Source: Theristus sp. LFF4_11
Lineage: Eukaryota; Nematoda; Chromadorea; Monhysterida; Xyalidae
NCBI GenBank assembly: GCA_030248135.1
Contig: JASANC010000926.1
Span: forward strand, 1-64,000
Reading direction: 5' to 3'
DNA length: 64,000 nt
Shown here: piece after piece, positions 11,401-27,601 of the stretch
How the letters are laid out: each line of letters opens with the position of its first letter
How positions within the stretch are numbered: position 1 is the first letter of the stretch
Translations under genes and position numbers: made by a program
The notes under the pieces: model-generated
What the model saw: only the letters and a program-made list of their open reading frames with translations
What the model was told of the DNA's origin: nothing
The model's database searches: none

Positions 11401-12445
11401 CATGCCGAAATGGCCAAATTTGATATGATTTATACACATTGACCAGATTGCTGTATGCTGAAGAAACCAGCATCAGTAATCAAGAAATCTAGTGCAACCC
11501 TCAATCGCTTCAGGACAGCCGGTGCTAATTGGTGGCACAATGGGAACATGCTCGTACGTGCTGACGGGAACAGAACAAGGAATGGTGGAAACGTTTGGCA
11601 CGACCTGTCACGGAGCTGTTAGTCGTCTGCATTGTCTTTCACTTTTTCGTGTTTATATCTTTCAAAAATTTCTGTGCATGCATTCACCATGTGCCTGTGT
11701 TCCATACAAACGTGGTGAATCGTTGTGTACTGCTGTCATTAAGCTCGGTTTTGACAGCAACAGCAACCAAAAGGAATTGACTAATTGGACATGAATTTAT
11801 GGATACTGGATTGAAGAATTGAACGAGTTTATTGATACAGAATTGCATTTTGACGAACAATTGCAGTTTAGTCATATGTCAAGCGTAATAAACTGCACGT
11901 CTTAGAAAAAAAATCTTTTTTTCGTGTTCATACAGGGGCGAGCACTGTCACGAGCAAAGTCAAGACGCAACATCGACTTCCAACAAGTGCTGGATGCTCT
12001 GCAGTCGCAAGGCATTTCGATCAGGGTCGCTTCGCCAAAGCTGGTCATGGAAGAGGTCACATTTTGGTTACTGTTTTGTTCCGGATTTTGAAGATTGGTA
12101 TCATGGTTGAATTATGCCTCTGTTTGCTGATTGGCTGCGTTCAAAGATGATTTAGGTGATGTTGAGGTGGTTGTGTCCATTTGCCACCAATGTTGCATCA
12201 GCCAGGCTGCACGTGAGCGATTGAGCTGCTACCGCTGCCGCTGATTGCTTCTTTTGGTTTATACTGTTGTTTACAATCTGACTATTTTCACTATTCTCTG
12301 TTTTGACACCATTTTTTCCAAAACCAAACTTACTCAGGCCCCCGAGTCTTACAAGAACGTGACGGATGTTGTGAACACGTGCCACGAGGCGGGCATCAGC
12401 AGGAAATGCCTGAAACTGAGGCCAATCGCTGTCATCAAAGGGTGA
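8432..12445 (+). CDS. rtcb: RNA-splicing ligase RtcB, complete in 12 exons
   Basis: RtcB joins tRNA exon halves (and, in animals, xbp-1 mRNA halves) by a GTP- and Mn-dependent 3'-phosphate ligation. Exons: 8432-8524, 8790-8936, 9118-9217, 9359-9525, 9881-10132, 10367-10421, 10544-10636, 10780-10862, 11064-11259, 11514-11617, 11936-12055, 12338-12445. All phases agree and give 505 residues, the length of human RTCB. It follows that protein nearly throughout, including GFVPNM near the N-terminus, [12 protein letters not shown] with the metal-binding Cys, [30 protein letters not shown], and the C-terminal LRPIAVIKG. The HSGSRG segment reads HCGSRG here. Intron 9 needs a GC donor. The start ATG is fixed by alignment of the first exon with the family N-terminus. 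Confidence 0.97.
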
Positions 12446-13430
12446 ACGTGCTCGCTGCACATTGTGATTGGTGTTGTATTTATGGCTTTCTCATTTTGCG
12501 TCCGGTTGTTCAGTGCCTCGGACTCGCTGTGTCACTTTTGCTGTTGTTCTCTGTTTATTGTTCTTTTTTCTCGGCGGGTTATCTTGTTTCTGATCTTAAT
12601 TGAACGGAACTGTGTTTATGAAGTTACCATACATGACCAGTTTCAGAAATTTGAAACTTTTCTGTATGTGAGTTTTTGGTTTGCCGACACAGGACACAAG
12701 GTGTTGTCACAAATTGTTCCATTTCAATTGCGTGACTTCAAATACGAACAAGTAAGTCATCATGAAATGGTTTTATCAATATTGAACATACCCGTAAAGT
12801 GACTGTGGACTGAGTGAACGAGGGTTGTTAAAATAAAAATAAATGAGACCAAAAATGGAATGTTTTTTCAGAAAAAACGACTCAGAAAATGCACTATGAA
12901 TACAAGTATGTTGACATCAGTTTGCTTGTATGCAGCAGTACGCAGGCGATGACAATGGGAGACATTTTCAGTTGTGTGACATTTGGTGATCCTAAAATAA
13001 TGCGCATGAAATAACACTTTAACGTGGCATTACATTTGTTTGTAACCAATCAGCATTTGCCAATTACGGCTGCAGCCAGTGAACTCGTTGTGTAACGTTG
13101 CACAGTTACAAACAAACACACAGACACACAATCGTATGTGTGCCGTGTTTGTGTTTGTGCCTGTGCAAGCACCACTGTGTGCACTGCTACCACCATCAGA
13201 GCAGGTCTATAAGCAGCCAATGAGCGTGTCGCCACTGCGACAGCAACCAATCAGTGCAGCGACGCACCATTGGCGATATGCTCCTGGTCAGCACCGGCCC
13301 CGTTGGTCACTCGTGTGCGACTGCGCTCCGCCGGCTTGCGCATCGGTTCGGCAGCTGCGATGGGCAAGTGGCTTGATTGTGGTTACACGGATACCAAATT
13401 CGGAAAATGTATCAATGATTTTTGTTTCGC
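12446..13430. other. Spacer downstream of rtcB
   Basis: Nearly 1 kb that includes the rtcB 3' UTR. Short open stretches (12690-12760 plus; 13060-13250 minus, hydrophobic) are not linked to a gene by splice phase, although the minus one could hold the unknown C-terminal exon of the Ig protein. Two CCAATCAG octamers lie at about 13047 and 13246. Confidence 0.4.
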
Positions 13431-13431
13431 C

Positions 13432-13620
13432 TATTGTCACATCTTTTGGTTCTGCGACTCCGTGCGCACGTGGATAGAAAATCAGTTTCTTTTTTGAAGC
13501 GGCAATTCAAAATTTCTCATGTGACCCGAGTCTGAATTGCAACAGAGTCACTTAGAATTGCAGTATGAAACTGATGTCCTTTCTACGTCTTTAAACACGC
13601 TGAGTCGCAGAAGTAAAAGA
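13432..13620. repeat. Dispersed palindromic repeat, copy 1 of family R1
   Basis: Both ends carry TTCTGCGACTC in inverted orientation, and the inner arms (AGAAAATCAGTTTC.../GAAACTGATGTCC..., with CAATTCAAAATTTC in the middle) can also pair, so the whole unit could fold. Related copies lie at 31375-31590, 37290-37442 and 47577-47780. No coding frame. Probably a MITE-like element. Confidence 0.6.
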
Positions 13621-13753
13621 ACCTGAGAACGATTACTCAACTAAAAATTTGTTGAGCGGGATGCAAGCTGAAAATTGGATGCACTGGCTAGGTTACTCGG
13701 CAACGTTGCTGTGTTGCCAGTTGAGTGACTGCTGAGTGCACGTTTCATCTCAC

Positions 13754-16700
13754 CATTGACAGTGATGATCATTTGTTTGGCCGGTGCGTCATCCGGCTGG
13801 CACGTGTACACGCCGCCATCGGACTGTTGCGCGCCACGAACGCGCAAATTGTGCGCCACACTCGTCGCAGACTGCATCCAGCTGGACGAGAGGAATTCTG
13901 CGACACCGATTGCGAGACAGTATTTTGATCGAGAGCTTCGTTTTACTGGAGTTTTAGGGTTCTCAATCTGATTTGATTCGTATCTCGTGTAGGCAGGTTT
14001 GGTTGATTTTTGTCAAGCTGGTGTACATTTACCACCCAATCAACTGACGATCTGCATTCAATTCATGAGAGGCCATGCGCTAAATCGAAACATTTTGCCC
14101 ATTCATGCGCTAAATCAAAACATTTTGCCCATACTCACACCAATAGCAACGTTGTCTGTGCAACCAACTTGGTTCGTTCAGTATGGCGAGCGGTTGTCCA
14201 TTTCGGAGCCACTCGACTTTGTTTTCATTCGCCCGTTTCTCGTCTACAACGCCGTTGCTGAGGTGGACGAGGCACGTGACCACAATGTCGTTGCCCTCCA
14301 GCACACGCTCAGAGACGGCGGTCATGGAAACGGTGTTTTCTAGGAAAAGGTACAGTTGTGGGGTAAAACAGGGTAAATGTAGCAAAAAGGTGAGACGTCA
14401 AACAAAGTGGCCGGCAAGTCACGATCATAGATTTCTGTCTGGTGTTTTGCCAGAAAAAAAATTGACTGTTTCACAGTTTGAAAACAACAACTTTCTAGCA
14501 ACAGTTTCAGTCGAGGTGTGCTGCTTGATCAATCCATACGTGTGTCACCACTATAACAACCAATAGAAACAGTCCTGGGTGTCTTCTCGAATCTTTATGT
14601 AATATGGCCATTTCCTCCAATGAATGAACCACTTACTGTACACAGAAAGCGTCACGGTGAGCGTTTGAACTGGGTCCGTTGAGATTTGGCACACGTAACG
14701 ACCGGAATCGGACATTTTGGCATTACTGAAAATAGGCATTGCTGAACAGTCGGTGTAATGAACGGCTGATTAAAGTTGCCGACCAACTCAGATTGAAAAG
14801 CATATGACCATCTTTTGCACTGCGTTGCGGAACATAATGGACAAAAGTATAGATCTTTGGCGACGTCCACTCCCACATTCTTGCGTGACCAATCAGCAAG
14901 ATCAATTTAAATGGAGCAAATCATGCTGAGAGAACTCTGATTGAAGTCGCTGTTCTCGGAACTAATTCTCCAATTAATGAAGTCGCTGTCTTTAATTTAA
15001 CTAAAGCTGGACCCACCGTATCAGCAGCACCCAGTCATCGAGTCCCACAGTCAGCTGTTTTCGAGGCGAAACTTGAAAACGGCTGTCGATGGAGAAAACT
15101 TCTTCGTCCACGGTGAGCAGCGAGCGGTCGGACTCACGGACCCACGCAATCTGAACAAGGGAAATGTTGATTTCAAGAAGACGCTGGCTTGCTTGGGGCT
15201 TGTTTGCTGCCATGTCACTGTCAATTTTTTGCCATTTTTGTTGATTTTTTCAGTTTTTGTTGTCCCTTTGAGTGATCTTTTATAGTTTTGTTCCGTTCGA
15301 TTGCTGATTTGCGAAGCGCCCCCAGTAACGTGGCCCATTTACTTTCTCTTTGCCGTAATCCAAATTAAGCGCAACAATTCTATCTGCGTGCATTTGCGAT
15401 TAACGGTCACATATGTTCGGGTAATTCTCCCAAATTCAATATTTTACCAACCGGTGCAGAGAAAATCGAATCTTCGTATTAGCCCAATTTCTCAAAAGTT
15501 TCAGTCTGCATTTCCATAACGCAGATCCTTTCATTATATCCATGCTGCTAATTCTGATTGGCTGCATTTTCAATATCGATGACTCAGATACGCTGATTTG
15601 CCAAATCAGTGTGCTTCAAAAGCTCCAAAATTATTTCTGTTGCCAGAAAATTCATGCACGTTGACTCCCTGGTAAAATTAAGCGAGCGTAAAACGAATGA
15701 CACGCAAATGCCACAGCATTATTGTTCAGTTTTGAAAAATATCTCCACTTCAACATGTGGTGAAAAGCAGCAACGTGGCAGGTAATAAATAAAAAGGGCG
15801 GAGCACCGTTTTTATGATATGCGAGCTGGCTGATGCTCAATGACACAGACGAATGCGTCGGGTTATTCATGGTTTTGAACGACCAAAAAGCTGACCATTG
15901 AATTTGCATCTTAGTACAGCCTTGAATACAAGTTGTTGACCCTTAAAAATGACAGAAACACTAAATACTGCCAAACCATAGGCGTTACTTGGGTTTTTTG
16001 TTCTCAAGGCTTTTTCTAGGTACTTAGGTGCAGCATCTTTCAGACATGTGATTTCAGTGGTCCAAGAGTGTTCGATACCGTTTACGAACATAAAAAGCGG
16101 AAAAATGGATGGTGCCACGACAAATTATGCACTTTCTGTAAAATATGGCCCGGCTTTTACGATGAAATTTCTATGTGAACGTTCACATGCGGAACATGCA
16201 AAATGCAAAACAGTTTTTCGAATTGTCACTTTTGTTCTGCACTTCAGCTCAATAATCAGTGGACACAAAAAAGCTGATACAAGCCAAAGTCCAGTGTTGT
16301 TAGGGTTGAATATGAAAAATGAAAATGCGAATCGAAACGATTTTAATACAAATTCAACAGCAACTCAACAGCTTTAACAGCTCAAAAAATACCGCAGCTC
16401 ACCTTGAAACCTCCGCGGTGTCTCACTTTGCAGTGCAGGTACGTCGGATCGTCAACAGGAACCCGGACCAACGTGGCTGTTGTTGCGTCAAACGACGGCT
16501 GTAGACTCGTCTCCCAGGGACTCTGTGAAACCATCGAAAAACGCATAAAACTTCTCAGTTTTTCATTAATAATCAAGAAGCACGCTAACAATTATATCCC
16601 GAACACGAACGTCAAAGAACAGGACACGGGAGCGGACAACGACGCAGCTCCCACACAGCGTCCGCACCTGACCGAGCCCGCTCGATCGCCCAAATTGCGT

Positions 16701-16918
16701 CACTACCTTTCCCACATGTTGGGGGATGACCAACAACACGTCACGGGACACGACACGACACTGGGGTTTTTATTCCGCGTGAAGGCTTACCAATGGTTCA
16801 CGATTAGGTGCACTGGAGCTGTGCCTGACATGGCCGGGCCGTTGCGGTCCTATTGTCTCGCCTGCATATGGCCTCTGTTGGTGTAACAGCCGCGGTGGGC
16901 TCTGGTTCATCTGTTGAG
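13754..16918 (-). CDS. Two-Ig-domain cell-surface protein, DPR/ZIG-8-like, partial
   Basis: Exons on the minus strand: 16918-16791, 16522-16403, 15150-15017, 14725-14637, 14339 to about 14155-14195, and about 13897/13881 to 13754. The first four junctions agree in phase. Ig1 has LHCKVRHRGG, IAWVRESDRSLLTV, DDWVLLI and SDSGRYVCQISTDP, which matches the V-type first domain of insect DPR and nematode ZIG-8 proteins (WIR-D-LT, RF, DW-L-I, D-G-YECQ). Ig2 has IVVTCLVH, VEWLRNG and SDGGVYTCQP. These are secreted or GPI-anchored neuronal adhesion proteins. The signal-peptide exon and the C-terminal exon were not found, and the join inside Ig2 has more than one possible splice. A short Pro/Arg-rich segment precedes Ig1. 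Confidence 0.78.
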
Positions 16919-19900
16919 CTGAAATATGAAAAAAGAAAACATGTTATGAACATCTATGAAACTGAAAGCAGAAATTTATGCTTCCTCTTCCGGTCAGAAA
17001 TTCAGATGTCAATCGCGAATTCATGGTGATGCAGCCAATCAGCTCGTTCAACTGATTCAAATGCACCAAATCAGCGTTGCATCCGTTTCCCACATTTATG
17101 TTCAAGCCCAGTTCCATTGAAAAGACTCGGTGGTCCTGTTGATCTCACATTGTTACTCTGGCATCCGCATTCTTGAAAATATATAATTCCAAACACACTG
17201 GTTATGATGCCGCTTTTTGAATTCACCTGGGATTTTTCAAAACATGTACGGATAAACTATTTGGCTTGGCAAATTATGAGCTAATCCCGACAATAGTACA
17301 GAAGCATTTGAACAAATTTTCGAAAATACACCACAGAAAGCCGCGTATTGTCATTATTTTCAGATTGCTGTGCTAAACGCACATTCTCAGCTGCATGTTT
17401 GTTGCCTATGGAGCCTCAACCACTTTGAAATATTGAGTCGGAGGGAGGAGCACATGAAACGAAACGCACAGTTTCAAGCTGAAACTAGAAATCTTGCATG
17501 ATTTATGATCGCGTTTTTACGTTTTGTGCAGTCAAACTTTCTTTCGAATTTCTGTGCGCTCAATTTTTTTAAAAACAATGTCACACTGACTGGGTTATTT
17601 GTTCAGCGTTCGCAAACATCCACACGCGTGCAGTATCGTGCCACAATCAAATATTGCCCACATTGAAAACCAGAACGACTTTGTTCAAACTGAAGCCCCG
17701 AAACTTCCGAGAAAACTTATCTTTTCATGTAAACCTTTCGTTTCCTAAACAGGTGCATGCATGATGTTGCTGCTGGGCTGCTGCATCCATTCGAAACGCA
17801 TTCAAAGCATTCGATAAAGTTTTCGTCTTTTATGTTTACCAACATTTCTGCAAGTGGAGTTTGACAACAAAGTGAAACCATGGACGAAGAGAAGAAAAAA
17901 GCGAGCCAAGCTAATCTAGTAAATGTTGCCGATAATGGTGCTTATACAGCTGGCATGTACGTTGTATTCATTCAAGTTTTATGACTCCAACCGGATGGGA
18001 TAGCGCACGCTTATAAAACTGGATTCGCAGCAGGCAGAAATGGGACCAGAACAAAAAGGCGGTGCTGGTACAAATGTGTATGTTGCTGAGAGTTGAGACT
18101 GCTGGTGCTGCCGAGAATGGAGAATAAGTTGTTTTTTGTTGCCAGAGTGCTATTTATGGGCGAAAACACACAGGCGACCAGCGAAGCAAGCACACACTTG
18201 ATTTCAATTATTATTATTTTAAAAAATTTAAAAATTCACAGGCTATCAGCTTGAATGCGGTAGTGGCGACCATCACACCCGCCTATCCTCCTGTAGCACG
18301 TGTAGTAGCCACTTTAGTAGCTCCGTTTCCTTAAGTATTCCCAAAATTTACGCCCACTTCTCGCAACAGTGACAACATTATTTTTGCTTTTATATCGCCA
18401 CTTTTTTCTTGCCTCCCTCTCCATCAATGGTCGATTACACCAAGTGACGGGAACCGAACAAAAATGTAAGCACTCCCCTGTGACTTTAATCCATAATACA
18501 TGCTAGTTTTTTCTCTGCAAAGAATCGCAAACAATTGCATTCGGGTTGTTTGATGTTCAACTTTTTCCATTCGTGCGGCCACTGTTTTGGCTACTTCATT
18601 TGAAAAAAGGTACCTCTTGATAAATAGAGGTTGCTTCTTGATTGGTTTGTTATGCAGCCAATCAGTGATGCTATGTGTGTACATATCGATATATTCTCAT
18701 GAAAATTGAAAAGATTAAAACGTTGAATAACAAAATGGTCAGTTCTGCTTGCAACTTTTTCTAAAACTGAAAAAATGTGTGCTGAACGCGTGAAACACAG
18801 ATTTCGGAGCGTAGAAAATTACAATTCAAATTTGCAACCGGATTGTACGTAAGTATGTCGTGTACTGCATGTGCAATGGGCTTTTTTGATGCCATTTTTG
18901 TGATTCTCACTACAACAGTCTGCATGCTTACTATGGTTCCCTGAGGAACATCCAAAAATGATGCATGATCACGCTTGTACATAACTACAGTCAAGCTGGC
19001 AACTTTGTTCAAAACGCACATACAACGTATCAAACAATGTATCAACCATACAAGTACATGTGACTTGAAAGTCAGCTCAGGATCAAATCTTCGTTCTGAA
19101 AAAGTCAAGCTCACGCTATAATTGGCGGTACACCTATTAGACGCAGTCAATAAATTAGATTGCTCATTCAGATTGACCAGGTACATACGCTGAATATATG
19201 ACAAATACGTTGCGGAAGCTTTGCTTAACGCGATCAGTGTTTTCAAGTTTGTGCACTGTCCATTTTGATTGATTTATCCTTTAAAATGTATAAGAAACGA
19301 TTTTCACTAGAAAGGCAAAGCAAGCGTTCCTAAAATAGCTTCAGTAGCGCAATTACTCACATTACAAATGCATGACACACAAGTCTGCCTGCAGACACGA
19401 CACATGCACACGCATGCGCGGAATGTCACAGCTTGCATAAAGTTTGCTTTCGCACAAAAAAAAATTCCTTCGAACATTCGAATGAACGTTTTGTAAACTA
19501 CAAACGTGCTGGCAAACACTGAGGCAGAACAAAAAGTGCACGCACAAAAATCGAAGAACCACAATAAAGAACAAAACAACTTTGCACTTATGATAATGGT
19601 GTTTGGTGTCTTATGAATTTGCAGTCAACGATAGAAGCACAATCATTGGTTGCATATGTTGCAAACGCACGACCAATCACTACCGTGTTTTATTATAACT
19701 TCAGCCAATAAGCTTCCAGACAAGTTTTGTCCAGCTGACCTGCCACGTCCAACGTCGTCCAGAGAAACGCAGCGGTGTGCAGCCATCGCCTCGGCATTTT
19801 TTCTCGCTCGTCTGCTTTCAACCAATCAGCGCATGACTTTCGGTATCACAAAGGCGAAATGTCTAACCGCTCCATGAATCTTGCGAAATGATTGAAAAAC

Positions 19901-21380
19901 GCTGATTTTTTAAATTTATTTCCGTTGTAAAAGTATATGTGGAAGTAAACGGGTTTTTCACGGGTGGCCAAAACGATGAGACACGCTGTTTCACAACTGC
20001 CGTGGGTGTGATGCGCTTTGGTCGCCTGCGAATGGTCGTTCAGTTTGTGGCAGTGCCCAATGCAGGCTGCATTGCGAGCGGCGCGCTCGCTGGCGGCCGG
20101 CAGCAGAAACTAGACAAAACAAGCTTCGTGTGTTGGTGCGGCTGTGTCGAAGGAACTCGCCTCGCACTTATTTTCAAAATGCAGCTGATTAACGCATTGT
20201 ATTAGTTCAATATGCTAATTTTATAACGCCAAGCATTGTTTTGAATGTTCTTATTATCCGCATTTTCCTGTTGCAAGAACCAAAACCAAAACCCTTTGTT
20301 GTTTCACCAAATCGCCGCAAAGCTGGCATTTTTCCACCGATAAATCAATTTGTTAAATATCAATATTGTGTTTCCAGCAATAATCATAGGAGAAATAAAT
20401 TTTACCGTGTCAGTCAAGGTCAAGTTTTTTTGATGTTATATTTTTCTGTCAATCAGTCAAAGGAAAATGTAAAATGCAAAGTACAGTGCTGCACAAATTG
20501 TGCAATTTGCCCCAAATCGCGGTGCGTTTCAAATGAGCATGTTTTAAATCGATCAGATGGGTTTTTCAATTTTAACTTAATAGTTTTCTATTGTTTGAAA
20601 AAATGTGTATTTCTGTGTACTATGACCGCACTCATGTCATGACCCGTATTTTTATACTTTCAAAAACATCTGCTTTTTCAACTCACCGTTATATTGCGTA
20701 CGAAACAAAAAAATCAATAAAAAATCACGATCAATTTTTCCGCGCAACGACACGTGAAATTTAATGTATTGATCCATATAAAAAAACCATAAAATCAGGC
20801 AATAAATTTATTTAGCTCCAGAATAATAAACTTTCAGCGAATTGCTTTCTTTTCCTTAATTTTTTCCAGTTCTAGAATTTATTTCGGCGATGTGCTTGAC
20901 TGACGCTCCAAGGAAGTTCTTTCACAAATGTCATATTTCTTTGCGTTTTTGTGGTTTTTTGTTGAAAAATGCTCTGCTAACCGACGTTCACGGCGATGAA
21001 TTAAAATGACTGTGAGAAATTGTAAACATTCACGTCTGTCACATTGATTAACCGCACTTACGTAACAACGAACCAATCAAATAAGATGAATTTAGAAATA
21101 TAAAAGGTCCACCATTTACAATCTGACCCATGACCCGTTTTTAATTTGAAGTACGTCATGCAGTGTTAAAAGCAGTTTTTTGGATGTTTGGGGATGGCAA
21201 ATGTAAAACGTCGATAATTGTTGAAAAAAGTGAACTGTCCCAAACTTTTGCCTCGTCTTCGCCTCTACAATCCACACCACAAAAATATAAAATTTTGTCA
21301 ACTTCTGTTAACTTCAGAGTTCAGAGTGTTCGGAAGTGAATTATTATGCACCTTTCTGTTCAGGCGTGGCCCCGTCAAAC
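16919..21380. other. 4.4-kb spacer with no supported gene
   Basis: AT-rich sequence between two divergent genes. It probably holds the unrecognised first exon(s) of the Ig gene and the 5' leader of the Cys-rich secreted gene. A possible orphan first exon lies at 17881-17960, and a GC-rich patch at about 19960-20170 has no consistent frame. CCAATCAG octamers occur at about 17034, 18656 and 19819, with near matches at about 19673 and 21070. Confidence 0.4.
17881..17956 (+). CDS. Possible orphan first exon
   Basis: An ATG in good context (ACCATGG) opens a hydrophilic frame beginning MDEEKKKASQANLVNVADNG and reaches a donor-like GTACGTTG within 26 codons. No downstream exon in phase was identified. 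It could be chance. Confidence 0.2.
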
Positions 21381-23825
21381 ATGCGTCAAAGAATGCCATT
21401 GATTTATTGGTGTGCTTCAACGCACTGTGTCTTGGTGTTGTTGTTTGTGCTGGCAACTGCAAGCGAACGTCTGTTTGGAGCTTTTTTTAGATTGCTTATT
21501 GAAAAGAAACTCAAAGAAATTTTAAAATTAGCAACAACAGGATCGCAAGAGCAGCCAAGAGCAGGCAAGGAAAACAAACCGGAACCAGCAAAGGCTCCCA
21601 AGGAGGGAAACGCGCTGCTGCGAGAAGTGCTGAAGATGGAGACTCGCTCGGAGACAACCGAGGTGTGCCGCAAACACGTTCACGTTTTTGTTCAACCTAC
21701 ACTGATTTGGTGACTCTTCCGCCATAACTGTGAAATTTGCGTGCTCACCAAATGGAGGCAGATTCACCACGTTGCTCCGCACCGTTGCGCGGGTCTTTTG
21801 CAGACAACGAACGGGCAGCGGTCACTCAAGTATCAGCAGTGGTTCACGATGACACCATCTGTTTTTGACAGACGCTAACGAATCGCTTTTATCACGGTTA
21901 CATTACAGCGTGACGACCAAGTCAACACGATCACCACACCAACACCATCCACGAGCACTGCCAGTGCAGCGTGCTTCAACTTTCAACCCGTCCATCCGCG
22001 TTGCTCAGTGGACGCCGAAGATGCTGCGCTCGGCTGCCTTCTGTCTCTGATGCCGTTGATGAACCTAGCTGACAAATTGCCAACTGTGGACATTCTACAG
22101 GAGCTGGCTGATCCGCAGTCGTCCATAATGACGGTGAGTGACAGTGTTGCTAAATGTTTGACCTGAATGGTTTAATGGTTCATGAGCATAAGCATCCCGG
22201 TCAAATGCAAGTTTGCGCAGACAGCACTGGCAGGTTCGGTTCGAGATTTTCATCCAGATCAAGATCAATAAGACTTTCGAGATCGAGAGAGCCTCGCATC
22301 AACTGTTTTTTCTGTCAGAGCCGGGGTTTGCGCGCAACAGCGGCGCCCTGAACCACTCGACCACGGACGCAGCATTGTCACCACACTCATTTCCCACGCA
22401 TGTTATCCAGGCGCTGTGCGATGTCCACCGCGAATACACCGAATGCCTGCAGAACGAAGTGTATCCGTTCACCAACGGCAAGTCAGTGTGCGCTTCAAAC
22501 TCCGCAATCAATGCCGTGCCATCAGTCGGTCTGTCGCAACTGTGCAGCTCCGAAACACGCCAACGAATGGCTGCCAGTCGGCCGTGTCTTACCGTTGGTA
22601 CAGTATGACCGTTTAAACATGGCAGCTTTTTTCAGGGTGCAAGGAGCGCGCGAAATTTGAATCAAAGAAAAAAGTTGCTCAGAAACCCAACTGCGTGTCA
22701 AATTTTACATGTTTCTGAAAATTAATTGGTAATTCGGGCTATTATGTTCATTATTTCTACCTTTGCACACTCGATTGGCGGATATCTTATCATTTTTGAG
22801 AAAGGAAACTCCTAGTCTGCGACTAATCTCGCCTTGATTGAGACTGCCATATTTATTCGGCCATACTGTATATTCGAGTTGATTGAGAAAAACGTTGCTC
22901 TTTCATGTCCATTCTGGTGCTCCCTTTGGTGTCTCGCTCCAAATACAAACGTGTGGCACAATTATCAGCTCACCCGTTTTGTACCATGATTGTTTTCGGT
23001 GTAGGTCATCAAGAGTGGGCCATAAAGGAGCACCACAATTGGGTGGGTAGGCACCAGATAGCGCAACTTTTTTCACCCTGACATTGTAGGTGATCAACTA
23101 ATCAGCGCATCTTACGTATTCGACTTTGAGGTGAGACCATAAAAATCTCCCGTAACGAAAAACTCGTTTGCAGCGTGTGTCGGAGCTGCCCGCGATGCGA
23201 GAATGCGTGCAGTTGTTCAATTTCCTCGAGTTGACCAGTGCAGTGCTGAACAGCAGTGAACAACAGTTTGCGCAGGTTGTTACAATAAAGCGGCATTCAT
23301 AAAACCATATTTAGTGACGCATACATGCAGCTATGTTTTAACAAGGGTGCGCGCCACTAAATACTGCTTCGTGAATGCCCCTTAATGCTTTATGAAGATC
23401 GTTCCTACAGTTGGTTTACGCTATTTTCTTAACGTCGAAATCGGTTGATCGCTGGACAAAACGTTGAAAAAGAACTGACGACAACGTTACTTGATTTCCA
23501 GCTGTGTGAGATTGGTTACGTCGTCAAGGACATCTTCCTGTGCGCTCGCGAGGTCATCGACGAGCACTGTGCCGACGCAACAACGAACCACGAGCAGGCG
23601 TTGCAAGAGGTGGACGCATTTATGGAAAGACACACAAAACAACTTGTCGAAACTGGTTGCCCTGCGGATCGACCACTTCAGTTTCACAAATGCCTTCGGC
23701 CGGGTGGCACTCGAGAACCGGAGCAGCCAGAGAAGCAGGCAAGCTGGCCGGAGGATTTGAAAATTGAGGATAGGACAGGTTCTTTTCAGGATAAGAGTTC
23801 TTCATTTTGTTTACCAATTTATTAA
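21381..23825 (+). CDS. Cys-rich secreted protein, unit 1 of a tandem pair (CPG4-like?)
   Basis: Exons 21381-21662, 21909-22133, 22411-22593, 23174-23275 and 23502-23825, all phase 0, give about 371 residues. The first exon has a signal peptide (CVLVLLFVLATAS) and a charged Glu/Lys-rich region. The Cys-rich unit then has CFNFQPVHPRCSVDAEDAAL, a GC-LLSLMPLM helix, LCDVHREYTECL, SVCASN, LSQLCSS, RPCLT, MRECVQ, LCEIGYVV, FLCAREVIDEHC and ETGCP. The helical, evenly spaced cysteine pattern resembles nematode CPG4/DUF19-type extracellular domains; this is inference. Unit 2, starting at 23963, repeats the same exons with very high identity. Unit 1 as drawn runs to a stop at 23823; a spliced link to unit 2 is likely but no donor in the right phase was found. 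Confidence 0.7.
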
Positions 23826-23962
23826 GTTTGTTTGACCTGCACTAAAAAAGTAAAAAATTTGAAATGAATGAACAGTGAATTAGAACGTTTCAAAAGAAAA
23901 CTCATGGTGGTTTCTAAATGCCAACAAGCAGACCTTAAGAGAGATAATTTCGAATACTTTAG

Positions 23963-26957
<2,995 letters not shown>

Positions 26958-27601
26958 TTCCGAGTGCATTACGTTTATTGGTTGCACCCATATGATGATG
27001 TTGTCATTCAACCAAATAGAAACGCTAATCAGCTAACTTGTGTATAAATGTATTCAATTGTCTTTCCATTCCTGTGCGATTTTGCTTTATGTTATGCGGA
27101 CACGCAACAAACCATGAAAATGTTAGCAACGTGCGTGGACTTTTTCATTTGTTTTTTAAACGTGAAAATAAAAAAACGCCACGAAAAACGCGAAGCAACA
27201 AACATTCAGATGGTTCAATTCAGATTTATTTCTGCGGTTTTCCTGAAAGGCGTCAAGGAAGAAGGGTTTTCTGATTATTGTTATTGGGCGGCGGCAAAAC
27301 TTGCTTTTGAACTGTTGACAGTAACAGCTGCTGCTGAGTTTTTTGAACAAAACATAAAATAGCCACATAAAAAGTATATCCAGCTTCTGAATACACATGA
27401 ACTGTAACTGAAAGCAATTTATGAATCATACAAAACAAATCCGTATTTGAAAGGTTTATGGTACAAAAATCAAAAGCGTTTTCAGACAAAAATAATTTTT
27501 CAGCAATGCTTTATACCCGGTATATTCATGGAGCTGGCTTGTGTTTCTCAACAAAAACAATTGACGTAACTATTGCCTAACAGAAAAACTAAGAAATCAA
27601 C

